Positions 38,424 to 49,866 of a stretch of 64,000 nucleotides of DNA are shown here, piece by piece. Position numbers and translations under genes: made by a program. Numbering within the stretch: position 1 is the stretch's first letter; each line of letters starts with the position of its first letter. The notes beneath the pieces were generated by a model that saw nothing but the letters and a program-made list of their open reading frames with translations, did not search any database and was not told the origin of the DNA. The stretch comes from Hypomyces perniciosus (lineage: Eukaryota > Ascomycota > Sordariomycetes > Hypocreales > Hypocreaceae): NCBI GenBank assembly GCA_008477525.1, contig SPDT01000004.1:3224001-3288000 (forward strand), in the 5' to 3' direction.

Positions 38424-38585
38424 TATTATAGTATATAGAATAGTAGGTTAAAGTAATATCTTTATTATGCCTTAAATAAGGCAAGAAGCTATATAAATAT
38501 ATTTTAAAGGTATAGGATTAAGTTATTATATAAAGATATATATAATACTAATAACTTATTAAAGGGCAGGTTTAGTGCTATAATA
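38424..38585 (-). repeat. LTR2, 5' LTR of gypsy2
   Basis: 162 bp ending GTGCTATAATA, followed by the target duplication TTAGT (38586-38590) and then the rest of LTR1. Confidence 0.85.
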
Positions 38586-38653
38586 TTAGTATTAATTATA
38601 TTTCTAGATTTAGTATAGTTATAATTTTAAGGGATATACCCTAGCCTATAATA
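38586..38653 (-). repeat. LTR1, right part, split by gypsy2
   Basis: The first five bases are the target duplication. The rest completes the LTR1 begun at 24695-24903 and ends CCTATAATA. Confidence 0.8.
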
Positions 38654-38759
38654 GTTAAGGATTAGTGAATTTCCTATATAGTATAAGGCTTTTTATAGTA
38701 TTGCAACTAAGCTATTAGTGACTTTATTAATTGTTTTAAGTAAAGTGAAAGGCTAAAGG
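38654..38759 (-). mobile_element. gypsy2-like leader fragment
   Basis: Matches 38275-38390 in the gypsy2 leader, in the same orientation. It shows that the gypsy1 LTR had itself landed in an older gypsy2 copy. It continues after the LTR-A insertion at 39326-39351. Confidence 0.6.
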
Positions 38760-39325
38760 TATTAAATAATAAAGTTATACTAAATTTAGTTTAAGTATAG
38801 TTTCTAGGAAACGGTATTAAATATAGTAATAAAGAAATAATTAAAAGTCTATTAAATAAATGATAAAACTATATTTAATTTAATAGCTAATAGCTATAAA
38901 ATATCTAATAATGGTGCAGTTTATATAAAAGTAATTATATTAATAATACTTTATCTTTTATAATAGTCCTTTAATATAATAATAAATATATAATAATAAA
39001 ATCAGGTTTATAACTATATTTTTATTTTCTATAAAATTTATTTATATATAGAATCGCTTAAATCGACTGACAGCTATATAAATAGGAAACTATTTTAGTT
39101 AAATTTCTTATAATATTTATTGTAAGTATTATATTAAGTCTAGGGTAGGCGGGAACGCTGGTGCTAGCTTAATTATTATCGTTAAAAATAAAAGAAAACT
39201 ATTAACTTACACTAAAGTTTATCCAGAACTCGGTCCTAGCGTCGGGCCTAAATCTAGGTCTAGCCAAAATAGGAAGGTTATCTAATTACACTGAAATCCT
39301 TGGTTTTAGCCCTTATTTTTTAATA
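38760..39325 (-). repeat. Solo LTR-A
   Basis: A 566-bp, RIP-mutated LTR-A with perfect 5-bp duplications AAAGG (38755-38759 and 39326-39330). The target is the gypsy2 leader. It aligns along its whole length with 49221-49801 in inverse orientation. Confidence 0.85.
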
Positions 39326-39351
39326 AAAGGTAACAGCGCAATCATTATAGG

Positions 39352-39530
39352 TATTAAGAGACTGGAAGCTCTAGGGCTCTTATAACATTATATAGGCCAG
39401 AATATATATATAAGAGTAACTATAGTCCCTAAAAATATAAAACTTTAAAGACTAATAAACTACTACTATTATACCTAGCTACTAGTTTCTAGTTTATTAT
39501 TTATTTATTAAGATTTATTTTTCTTTTAAA
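39352..39530 (+). repeat. LTR8, truncated
   Basis: 179 bp starting TATTAAGAGACTGG. It corresponds to the first two thirds of the 262-bp LTR8 at 52651-52912 and is cut by the LTR1 starting at 39531. Confidence 0.7.
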
Positions 39531-39756
39531 TATTATAGGCTAGGCTATATCTCCCGGAACTATAACTATACTAAATCCAGAAATACAACTAATATAAGAC
39601 TATTTACTTAATTAAGAAACCACCTTAGCTATAACCCTATATATATAACTATATAATATATATATAGCTAATATAAAGCTGCCTTCCTTTAGCTATAAAT
39701 AAATAATATAAAGGTGCCTTAACTATATACTTTCTATTTAAGCTATACCTATTATA
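39531..39756 (+). repeat. LTR1, 5' LTR of plus-strand gypsy1
   Basis: 226 bp from TATTATAGGC to CCTATTATA. It is followed by gypsy1 interior in the plus orientation, so it is the 5' LTR. Confidence 0.8.
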
Positions 39757-42590
39757 TATTTATAACTTAGCTATTATTTAGCCAGAAAATAATAAAACTT
39801 TTACTATAAAAGGAAAATAGTAAATTTTAAAGACTAAGCATTTAAAGGTAATAATATATAATTGCAGATTAAATAAGCTATTTTACCTTTATAGGAATAA
39901 ATAGCTATATTAATAAAAAAGCTAAACTCTATAATATTAATAACTTAAAGGCTAAATAGCTAGCAAAATAAAATATTATTCTTTCTGCAATTTAAATAAA
40001 AACCTGTATAAGCTATAACTATAAAGCCTGTATTAACCTTTATAATAAAGTTTATATAAACTCTTAAAGTTAAAAAAAGCTACTCTTTAACCTATTTAAA
40101 TTCTTAGGAAAATAAAAAGAGTATATTATATAAGCGCAAAATATATACAAAAAGCTTAAATTTAATAAAAAGTTTTATAATAGTAATAAAAAATAATAAT
40201 ACTTTATTAACTCCTACTTAAATATTATCCTTAAACAGGTAATTACTACCCTTTATATATTAAAAGGATCTAATAGGAACTATAATCTAGCAGAATTTAT
40301 ATAATACCTAGAATATACCTATAAAGATTAAAGACTATAAAACTAAACTGTATAAATGCTGTATACTTTTAAGTAAAGAGATAAAACTTTACTTTTATTT
40401 TTCTTTCCTTGCTTTAAATAAAAGCTTTTTAAAGTAGGCAATAATAATTAAACTAATTAAGCTAAAATTATCTTCTTTAAAAAAGTATTATCTTTAAAGC
40501 TATAATTCCGCTAAGTAATAATAGACTTACTGCTTACTTATAGTAAATAGTTTATTAAAGTTTAAAATATAGTTAACTGTATTAAATAATTAAATCTAGA
40601 CTAATAAAATATAAAAGCTGCTTTAATAGGCTACTTTTAGTAGAAAAAATATAATAAGCTTTAACTATATTACACTTTAAAAGACTATATATAAGCAGTT
40701 AATAAAAAGGGCAATACTTAAATAAAAGGTATAAACTATATAAAGAACTAGCATTAATATAACTTTTTAATAAATAAAGCAGATACTGTTAAAGAGATTA
40801 TATATTATTATTGCAGGAAAAGGGGATATATTAAATAGTTTTGCAAAAAAGACTATAAAGTTTAAGTGTATTAAGTCTAGATTACTGACTGCGAGTCTAA
40901 TAATAATAACTTATATATTAATAGTAGAGAAGATAGTAACTTTAGCAATTAATTAAAAAATTAGCTTTAATATAAAGTTAAGTATTAAAGCCTATAAAAA
41001 AAGAATTAAAAGGATAAAAGGAGTTTAAAAAGTAAATAACTAGTAAATTAATAATATTCTAAGCTAAAATAAAGAATATATTTATTATAGTATTATTTAA
41101 TACTGGCTATAACCTTTATACTATTATAAACTCCTTTTTTTGCCTAGAAATTATACCTTTTATAAATTAAAATTACTAAAAGGAAAATTAAGATATTTAT
41201 TAAAATCTATATAAAAGTAAAAGCTAGCTATATTACTATTATTTACCTAAATCTATATAGCTATATTAAATATTAATATACTTATATAATAAATAAACTA
41301 AACTATAACTTAATGTTTAATAAACTTTAAGTTAAGGCTAATTAAATAATATATAGTATAGTTAAAAAGGAAGTTAATTATAGGAAAGCTAGCCTATAGC
41401 TATAATTTATAAATAAGAAAAAGCCTAGGAATATTAAAGCTATATAAAAAGCCTAGCTTATATTAGCTTTAATATTATCAATAAAATACTATTATATTAA
41501 AAAGAATAGTAAAAAAACCATATATTTCCTTTAACCTATTAGTTAATTTAATATTAAAAAAACACTTTAGCTGAACAAATCTATAAATACTTAAAAATAT
41601 ATTCCCTTTAAACTATATAAAGAGTTTTATTTGCTATTCTCTATAAAAAAAGCTATTAAACTTTTACTATACTGCCTTAAAGGTAATTTACAGATTCCTT
41701 TAAAAGCCAATAAATATAGTAAAAAACCAAAACTCCCTTAAAGCCCCCTTTATAGTATATTACGCAAAGAACTACTAGTATTATAGAAAACCCTCCTCGA
41801 CTTATTTAATAAAAGATTTATTTAAACTAGCAGCTTAGGTACTATAGCATTTATCTTTTTTATTTAAAAACCTAAAAAAAGAATTTACTTTTATATAAAT
41901 TACTGCGCCTTAAATGCAATAATACAGTAAAATCGCTACCCCCTTCCCTTTTCCTCTAAAACCTTTAATAGTTTAATAAAAGTAAAGTAGTTTATAAAGT
42001 TAAATATAATAGCTATATTCTATAAAATTAAAATCGCGCCAAAAGAAAAATATAAAACTATATTATAAAAGGAGTCCTTTTATAAAAAAATAAAAATAAA
42101 AAGTATTATATTATAGCCTACTATTTGCAGAAATTAAGCCTAGTTAAATATAATTACTTAATTTACAATAAAGAAATACTAGCAGTAATTTATTCTTTAA
42201 AAGAATAAAGAGTAAAGCTATATAGCTATAACCCTTTATAATTATTTTAAACTACAAAAACCTTTAATACTTTATAATATACAGGAAGATTTTAAAATAA
42301 TAAATATATTAGGTAGACTTCCTTTTTAGTTTAACTTTATACTATAATATAGGCCTAGCAGTAAAGCAGCTGCCTTTAATATATTAAATTACAGGGAATA
42401 AAACCTTTTATAAAATAAAAGCAATAAATATAAATAAAGCTATTATATATAATTTATCCTTAATATACTAGTAATATACTACGTAAAAGATAGTAAAAAT
42501 CAAATTCTTTTAATATATATATTTAATAAAAATAAAAAATTATAAAGCCTTTAAAATTAAACTATTTAAAAAGACCTAGTATATTAAAAG
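39757..42590 (+). pseudogene. gypsy1 gag-pol relic, 3' truncated
   Basis: The start matches the inverse of 7620-8094. Plus-strand reading shows gag, a decayed zinc knuckle (Y-C-R-K-R-G-Y-I-K-x-F-C, 40805-40845), a protease region at about 41080-41400 and RT starting near 41860, with [10 protein letters not shown] and later K-W-F-I-K-L-N-I-I-A-I-F-Y-K-I. The RT asparagine replacing the first catalytic aspartate (L-N for L-D) is a RIP change. The element ends abruptly at an LTR2 at 42591, so the integrase part and 3' LTR are missing. Confidence 0.75.
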
Positions 42591-42752
42591 TATTATAGCA
42601 CCAAACCTGCCCTCTAATAACTTATTAGTATTATGTGTATCCTTATATAATAACTTGGTCCTATACCTTTAAACTATATTCTTATAGCTTTTTACTTTAT
42701 TTAAGGCATAATAAAAATATTACTTTAACCTGCTATTCTATATACTATAATA
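42591..42752 (+). repeat. LTR2, 5' LTR of a gypsy2 fragment
   Basis: 162 bp, starting TATTATAGCACC. It is followed by gypsy2 leader sequence in the plus orientation. Confidence 0.8.
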
Positions 42753-43291
42753 GTTTATACTTTCCTATAATAACTGCACTATTACCCTTAGCCCTTAACC
42801 CTGCCTAAAAAGATTAATAAAGTTATTAATAGCTTAGTTGCAATACTATAAAAAGCCTTATATTTTATAGAAAATTCATTAATCCCTAATTATAGTAAAA
42901 CCCTAAACCTAAAAGCCTATATCCCTACAGTAAAAAATATACTTTAGCTAAACTCTTTAACTTATATTTAATTCCTTAGCCTATATTTAACCTAAAAATA
43001 TTAAAATTAAAATAAAAAGTATAAAAGGGGACTTTTATTAAAAAGTAAAACTTATTAATTACTTTTATAACCAGCCTTATATTTATACTATCTTAAAAAC
43101 TTATAATAATAATTATAACTTAACTTTATAGCTTTAAACACTAAAACTTAAATAGTTTTTTAATATTATATTTAACTACTTTTAAAACTAAAAATATAAC
43201 TTTAATATAGCCTTAAAATAAAAAAAGTTTAAGAATACTATTATTATTAAAAACCTAAAGCTTATTTAATATAAAGTTTAAAGCTAAGGTT
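42753..43291 (+). mobile_element. gypsy2 leader fragment
   Basis: Matches, inverted, 37900-38423 until about 43291, where similarity stops and copia1-type sequence begins. No frame is open. Confidence 0.65.
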
Positions 43292-43430
43292 ATTGAAATA
43301 CAGCCAATAAGTTGTAAAATATGCCTTGCTTTTAGCGAAGGCGTCTTTACTTTTACAGTTTGGTTTAACAAGTTATGAGCCTGGGAGAGTTTTCCTCGGG
43401 TCTCTATTAGTGGATTTTTCTAGTAGTTAC

Positions 43431-43562
43431 AGCACTTCCCTTAACGCTACTATAGCACTTACAGCGGGTTTTTATAGTGCTTATCCTAGTATTTAGAGCA
43501 CTTCCCCTAGCGCTACTATAGCACTTATAGCGGGTTTTTATAGTGCTTATCCTAGTGCTTAT
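43431..43562 (+). repeat. Two 66-bp tandem repeats in the copia1 leader
   Basis: 43431-43496 and 43497-43562 are near-identical units beginning AGCACTTCCC and rich in AGCACT/AGTGCT. They lie upstream of gag in untranslated sequence. Confidence 0.8.
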
Positions 43563-44099
43563 ATTAGCACTTTTAGGATTCTTGGCTATCTGAAGCTATT
43601 CCTAGGCTTCTACTGTAAATATTATTATAGTTATAGTAGTACTGCTACTATTTTTACTATTTTTAGTGATTGATATATACTATATAATATATTCCCTATT
43701 TTAATAGGATATAGGTCTAATAGTAGTATAAGTCGATTTATTAGGGCTCCTAGTAGCCCTATTTCCTTAATTAAAGATAATAGCTCTCCCTAGCAGTAAA
43801 GGGATTTATTTATTCAGGTATAGAATATAGAATAAGAGCTTTAGGCATAGAGGGCTTTTACTGAGACTGTTAAGGCACAGCTAGAGGGTTAGAATAATAC
43901 TATAACCTAGTTAAATAATACTTTAATTAGCTTAGCTGCTGCTATCTCAGGTCTTTAATCTTAATAGACTACTAGTTTAATAGAAATTGATCCTATAGCC
44001 CCTATACTAGTACTAATATAAGCTCCTACTCCTATTCCTATACTAATCCAGGTTCTATTTATATCTATTCCTTAACCCCAGAATACTATTTCTACTTTA

Positions 44100-44900
44100 A
44101 ATAGTAGTTTTATTAAAGAGGCATTAAAAAAGGTTTATAGCTTTCTAAAAAGCTATAAGTTAATAGGCTTTAATAATTTTAATTAGTGGAAACAGTCTTT
44201 AAGTATTATATTAAGGGCTATAGATTACTATGCTTTTATAGAAAATCCTATAGTTACTGATTCCTTATCTAATTCAGAACAGGCCCTGTTATTTATACTA
44301 ATTAGGGATAGTTTAACAGCTATTCCTGCTGTATTTATTGCTTGGATTTAAAGCTTAAAAAAAGTATTTTTAATATTAAAAAGACAATATAGTTACTTTA
44401 ATACTCTGCAAAGAGATTCCCTTTATAGGGAATTTCATTTATTAAATTACAGTAATTATAAAGGATCTTTAACTAAATTTAATACTACTTTTAATAGCTT
44501 ATTAGCTAAGCTAGCTATTTTAAAGGTTAATATTAATATACTAAATCAAGTAAATTAATATTTAAATGCCTTAAAAAAGACTTATCCTTAGTAGGCTAAA
44601 AGAATTAAAGGAACTATTAAATCTAGTAGAGCTATTAGGCAATCTACTAAAGGTTTTAATATTTAGTTCTTTATAGCAGATATATTAAAAGAGACTAGGA
44701 ATCTATCTTTAACTGTATATAAGGTTAATAAGGCCTTAGGCCTTTTTAAGTCCCCTAATTAAAAGCCAGCTTTTAATTCTAATAAAAGGAAAGGAAATTA
44801 AAAGAAATAAAGAAATCAGAAAAATCAGAATTAATAAAACCAGAAGTAAACTATAAAGGATACTGCTTTTACTAGTATATATTATCTAGCTATTAAGGAG
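44100..44900 (+). pseudogene. copia1 gag relic
   Basis: One plus-strand frame reads through about 260 codons with only RIP-type stops. It shows the UBN2/gag-like blocks known from copia polyproteins: a W-K-Q-S-L-S-x-I-L-R-A segment near 44190, an L-F-I-L-I-R-D-S-L segment near 44290, and a Y-x-Y-F-N-T-L-Q-R-D-x-L-Y-R-E-F-H run near 44400. Lys/Asn/Gln-rich sequence follows (44760-44850). No zinc knuckle is legible. Confidence 0.7.
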
Positions 44901-45059
44901 TATAGCGCAAAAGAGCTATCAGAAAAGTCTTCTACTAAATCTATTAGTAGTTTAGATAGTAATCGAGATCTTTTATATACCTTAAACGCTAAAAAAGGTA
45001 AAAAGCCTTTTAAGCCTTCTAAATCTTTTAAAAAACCTAAATCCCTTAAACTTTTTATT

Positions 45060-48000
45060 TAGGATAGTCTATTATATAATACTAAATCTACAGTTTATAT
45101 AATTAACTTTAAGAAATAGTTTATAGACTATAGATTTAATAAAGGGGACCTAGGTATTATCTATACTAGCAGAGGCCCTATTACCTTTAAAGGAATAAAT
45201 ATAGCTACTTTTAATATCTTTAATAAAAATAATAACTATAAAGAGATAAAATTATTAAATACCTTTTATTGCCTATAGCTAGATATAAACCTTATAAGTA
45301 GTTTAAGGTATTATTAAGTTAAAGGATATATATAGTATAATACTCTTTTTATAAAAACTATATAGCTAATAAGGCTGTTAAATCCTTTAAAATATAGTTT
45401 TTTCTTTATAATTAAAGGATACACTATACTATACAGCTATATAAATAGCTATAAAGCTTATAGCTTTATATAAATTCAAATTCTTACTATTAATAAAGAA
45501 AAGGCTCAGGAATATATTGCTATTCCGGAAGCAGTAACTTCAATAAATAAATAACTAACTAAATCTAGCCCTAAGCTTATAAAGAGGAATTATCCTAAGG
45601 AAAAGGATCCCTCTAAACTCCCTAAAACCCTAGCCCAAATAAAGGAAAAGGGGCCTTATATACCTTTATTGCCTAAAGAGATAAGGGGGAATAAGCCTAT
45701 AAAGGATACCCTTATAGAGGAAAGGCCCCATATACCTAAGGAATCCTCTATTACTAAAGATCTAGAAGTTATTAAGCTATTTAAACCAAAGGGAGATACT
45801 ATTATTAATAGTAATTCTAGCTATATACTGCTAAAGCTAGCCCTTTTATAGTATAAAAGACTAGGTTATATTAGCTTAAGTCTGCTAAAGAAGACAGCTA
45901 AAATAACTACTGGAATTCCTAACTTTAATTCTATTAAAAAGACTGAATTCTACTATTTAGCGTATAATAAAGGAAAAGCTATTAGGAGGCTTTATTTAAA
46001 GCCAATTCCTAATCCACTAGCCTCTCTAGATTATCTAGAAGCTGATACTTTCTCTATAAAGCCAGTGCCTTATAATAAAGCCCCTATTAGTCTTCTAATT
46101 ATTAATAAAAAATCAAGATATAGGTAGCTATTCCTTTTAAGAGATTATAGTGGACCCACCCTTCTAGCTACTATATAAGGCTTTATAAATAGCCTGAAAA
46201 CGCAGTATAACCAGTATCTTAAAGAATTTCATTATAATAGCGGAAAGGAAATTAATCAGGAACTTTAAACCTAGTTCTTTTCTTTAGGAATTATATATTC
46301 CTATAGCAGCCCTTATATTTATAAGCAGAATAGTTTAATAGAATACTTTATTAGAGTTTTATTAAATAGGCTATAGGCTACTATTATAGCAGCTAACCTA
46401 CTATTATATTTCTAGAATTTTATTATTACTGCAGTTTTTAAATTAATTAACTATACAGCTATTACTAATAGGGACTCCACCCTTTATTAAGAATTATATA
46501 AAGACCTAGACTTTAATAAAGATTATAAGCTTAATCTGCGAAGATATAGGATTATTGGCTTTTATTATAAAGTATTTGTTCTGCAAGAATAAAGGGCTAA
46601 GGGCTATAAATTAGCCCTTAAGACTGAAACTGGGAGACTGCTAGCAGTTTTAGGTAATAATACCTATCTTATCTATATTCCAACTAAATATACAGTCTTT
46701 AAATCGTTAACTATAAAGCTGTATAAAGATAAAATTCCTAAGCTTTAAATCCTAAAGCCTACTATAGGTCAGGATAATAAGGAATTAGAGGGAGAAATAA
46801 AGCTAGATTCTATAGATTAAATGATTCCTAGCTTTCAGGATATTAATCCCTTACTCCCTAACCCTATTCCAGAGGGAGTACCCACTACTATTCCCCCTAT
46901 TCCTATACCAGTTATACAAGACTCTGCAGTTATAGAGGATCCTATAGATATAGATATATCCCATTTTCTCTATAATAGCATTAAAAAGCTAGCCTTTCCA
47001 GCTGCTGCAGCACAAGACCTATAAACGCTCAAGTAAATACTTTATAGTCCTGATAAGACTAAGTGGCTAGGAGCGATTTATAGCGAATTTAACCAGCTAG
47101 TTAAACAATACACCTTTGCTTTTATTAAGCATAATAGTATTCTTAAAGGCAGGAATCCTATTACTAGTCGATTAGTCTTAAAGACTAAGAAAGACCAGAA
47201 TAATAGAATAGTAAAATTTAAAGCTAGGCTAGTTGCTAGGGGTTTTCAATAACTAGAAGGAATAGATTTCAACTAAACGTTTACCTTAACAGCTATTCCT
47301 TTTACCTGGCGGCTCCTATTAGCCCTAGCTACTATCTATAACTGGGAAATTAAACAAATTGACTTTATTAGTGTATTCCTTAACAGGATACTTAAAGAAA
47401 CTATCTTCTTTAACTTTCCTAAAGGATTTAAAGACTATGCTAGTTAAGCTTCCCTTAAAATTAAGTCTATTCTTAGAAAGCTGGGTTATAACCTTAATGT
47501 AGATTAGGTTATTTAGTTACAGAAAGCTCTTTATAGCCTGAAACAGTCCCCTAAAAAATAGCAACAGGCTCTATAAGCTTTAGGAAATAAACTAAGATAT
47601 AATCCTTTAATTTCTAACTCTGCTATCCTCTATAATTTAAATAACAGTATTTTTATTGTTACTTATATAGATAACTGTCTTTTTATTAGACCAGATAAAG
47701 AAGCTATAGCCCAATTAAAGCTAGCTTTTAATAAAGTCTATACTATAGAAGATAAAGGCCTTGCCTTTTTCTTTTTAAGGGTTTAGATAGTTAAGGATAG
47801 AAAAAGAGGCCTTCTTTAGCTTTCCTAGAAACAGTATATTATTAAAGCTATAAAGTTTTTTAACCTTTAAAACTCTAAGCCTATTTAATTACCCTTGCAG
47901 CCCTTTATTTTAACTAATAAAACTATAACTAAACTAGATAAAGCTAATATTAAGCTTTTTCAAGCTATTATTAGTACTATTATCTACTTAACAATTTATA

Positions 48001-49046
48001 CTTAAGTAGATACTAGCTTTTTAGTCTAGTAGCTAGCTAAATAATTTTAAGGCCTTTATAAAGAGCACTTAAACGCAGCCTGCAACCTATTACAGTATTT
48101 AAATAATACCTAGGATCTAGCTATTTAATATACTAGAAAATCTAGTCCTATACCTATTAGTTATTGCGATAGTAATTTTACTGGGGATAAAGAATTAAGT
48201 AAATTAATTTATAGCTATATTATTATAGTTGCTAATAGGCTAATTAACTGGAAATCAAAAAAGGGCTCAACTATCTATCTTTCTACGCTAAAAGCAGAGT
48301 TTATAGCTTTTATAGAAGCTACCAGGGAGATTTAATGGCTTATTGGCCTATATAGAGAGGTAGATCGACCAATTACACAGCCAATCTCTCTATTTAATGA
48401 CAACAAAGGTGCTATTTCTACCTTAAATAACCCTACCCTTTATAATCAAATAAAACATACTCTGTTACAGTTTAATTATATTAGGGAACAGGTTATTTGT
48501 CGGGGGTAACTGATATGCCTAATGCACCAGCATTTTTTTTTGTTAGCTTACCCGAGAAAGGTTGGCTGCTTATTTAAACAGCTACTGGATTAGGAAAGCA
48601 CAGGACTATAAAGACATACAGATAGACCTAGTTTAATAAACAACAACCTTCTCCCCCCTTCAACACATAACCCCACCTGTGAGAACACAGTCGCTGAGGC
48701 GTATGAAGGTAACCGTTGGTTGCTTTTGGCTGCCGGCATCATAATCAAATGATCCGCAGTATCTTTTTAGCCCCTACATTACTCAATCGCCGCTTCGTGG
48801 TTCTGTCAGGAGCGCGGTTCCCGCGCTCGATACCAGTCGTTGTGTATGGGTGCGTGTGTGTGTTGTGTGTGTGTTTTGGAGTGCCAATTCCCCCTCGACA
48901 AAGTTAAAAATAGTATTATTACAGTCAGCTATCTGGAAACCAGTAAAATAGTTGCTAATAGGCTTACTAAGCCTCTTTCAGGTCCGAAATTAAAGAATTT
49001 TATAAATCTCCTTAATCTTAAGATTTTACCTAAAGTCTATACCTAA
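45060..49046 (+). pseudogene. copia1 pol relic: protease, integrase, RT, RNase H
   Basis: Near-continuous plus-strand reading. Protease-like sequence lies at 45060-45300. A linker with clean open runs (45669-45851) leads to the pre-integrase/integrase region at about 45850-46570 (R-D-Y-S-G near 46140). A further linker (46821-47024) precedes RT from about 47190, starting K-A-R-L-V-A-R-G-F-Q, with the catalytic box decayed to Y-I-D-N near 47662-47676 (usual Y-V-D-D). RNase H runs from about 48150, with D-N-K-G-A-I near 48400, to the tail V-A-N-R-L-T-K-P-L near 48955 and a stop at 49044-49046. Element T sits at 48496-48902. The stops are TAA/TAG at former CAA/CAG. Confidence 0.85.
48496..48902 (+). 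mobile_element. Element T in copia1 RNase H
   Basis: 407 bp from TTTGTCGGGGGTAAC to CCCCTCGACAAA, with perfect 4-bp duplications GTTA (48492-48495 and 48903-48906). Removing the element and one duplication restores the RNase H frame ...R-E-Q-V-K-N-S, which verifies the borders independently. It contains the GAGCGCGG/CCGCGCTC hairpin (48810-48828) and a GT-rich run. It has hardly any RIP. The short open frames inside lack recognisable domains. Confidence 0.85.
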
Positions 49047-49220
49047 GGTTCTTACCCTTCTTATAGCTAGTAGCTATTTTATAGCTATTTAGCTATCCTT
49101 ATTATTTTATCCTTAGCTATATTAGCTATCCTTTTATTTTTTATATTCTAGTTACTTTCCTATATCCAGATCCTATATTTACTTTAAAGTTATATAGGAT
49201 AGTATCTATTCTAGAGGGAG

Positions 49221-49801
49221 TATTAAAAAGGAGGGCTAAAAAGTAAGGATTTTAATGTATTTAGGTAACCTTCCTATTCTGGCTAGACCCGGAATTAGGC
49301 CCGACGCTAGGACCGAGTTCCGGAGGAACTTCGGTGTAAGTCAGGAAATTTCTGTTATCTTCAACGATAACAATTGAGCTAGGACCAGCTACCCCGCCTA
49401 CCCTAGACTCAATACAATAGCCACAATGGCTATTGTGAAAAATCTGACCAAAATGGTTTCCTGTTTGTATGGCCGTGAGTCGATTTGGCCGATTTCCTAT
49501 ACAAATGAATTTTGCGGAAAATAGGAACAGGGCCACGAACCCAATTCTGCCGCCGCATTCCTATTATCTAGTCGGAGGACTATTATAGAAGACAAAGCTA
49601 TTATTCATACAATTCACTTCTACACCAGCCGCACATACACTAGATATTCTATAGCTTCTAGCTATTAGATCGTTTACAATTCAATTGTTCATCTATTGTT
49701 AACCCAACTAGACTCTCAGTCGTTTCCTTATTGCTGCGTTGGGTGCACCTTCCTAGAAGCTGCACTTAAATGAGGTTTAGTATAACCTTATTATTTCAAC
49801 A
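49221..49801 (+). repeat. LTR-A, 3' LTR of copia1
   Basis: 581 bp. The start TATTAAAAAGG is a RIP form of TGTTAAAAAGG and the end is TTTCAACA. It directly follows the polypurine tract. The antisense open frame at 49261-49536 recurs in another LTR-A and is incidental. Confidence 0.9.
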
Positions 49802-49866
49802 GTATTAGTCGTATTTCCGGATTCGGCATAGTCGTAATTCCGGGAGACATAGCCTAGCCTATAATA
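49802..49866 (-). repeat. LTR1 fragment
   Basis: The first ~65 bp of LTR1 (minus orientation), starting GTATTAGTCG and ending CCTATAATA. It is abruptly joined to the copia1 LTR, as if copia1 had inserted in an LTR1. The other LTR1 piece is not found left of copia1, suggesting a later rearrangement. Confidence 0.65.

Larger units (their letters stand above)
24904..38585 (-). mobile_element. gypsy2 retrotransposon containing a nested copia3
   Basis: Both LTR2 ends are present (24904-25066 and 38424-38585) and the 5-bp target duplication TTAGT is perfect (24899-24903 and 38586-38590). The insertion splits one LTR1, whose halves rejoin in register. Removing the nested copia3 (29253-36351) leaves about 6.6 kb, a normal gypsy length. 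From right to left: leader and gag (36352-38423), then 27801-29252, then RT, RNase H and integrase (25067-27800). All frames are destroyed by RIP. Confidence 0.85.
43292..49801 (+). mobile_element. copia1 retrotransposon, best preserved element, lacking a 5' LTR
   Basis: About 6.5 kb of plus-strand Ty1/copia element: leader with tandem repeats, gag, pol, then a polypurine tract (CTAGAGGGAG, 49211-49220) and the 3' LTR-A. No LTR-A is visible at the left end, where the sequence fuses to gypsy2 at about 43291. Element T is inserted in RNase H. RIP is mild: long stretches read cleanly with isolated CAA/CAG-to-stop changes. Confidence 0.85.

Noticed and set aside
48716..48907. Small frames repeated at 7114-7299, 48716-48907 and 58437-58634, with overlapping ones at 48840 and 58527
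   Set aside because: All lie in the right part of element T and run across its edge into different flanking sequence, so they cannot be a conserved gene.
49261..49536. Open frame of 91 codons, recurring at 56448-56774
   Set aside because: It is antisense within LTR-A and only reflects the repeat being copied. No domain and no start context beyond chance.
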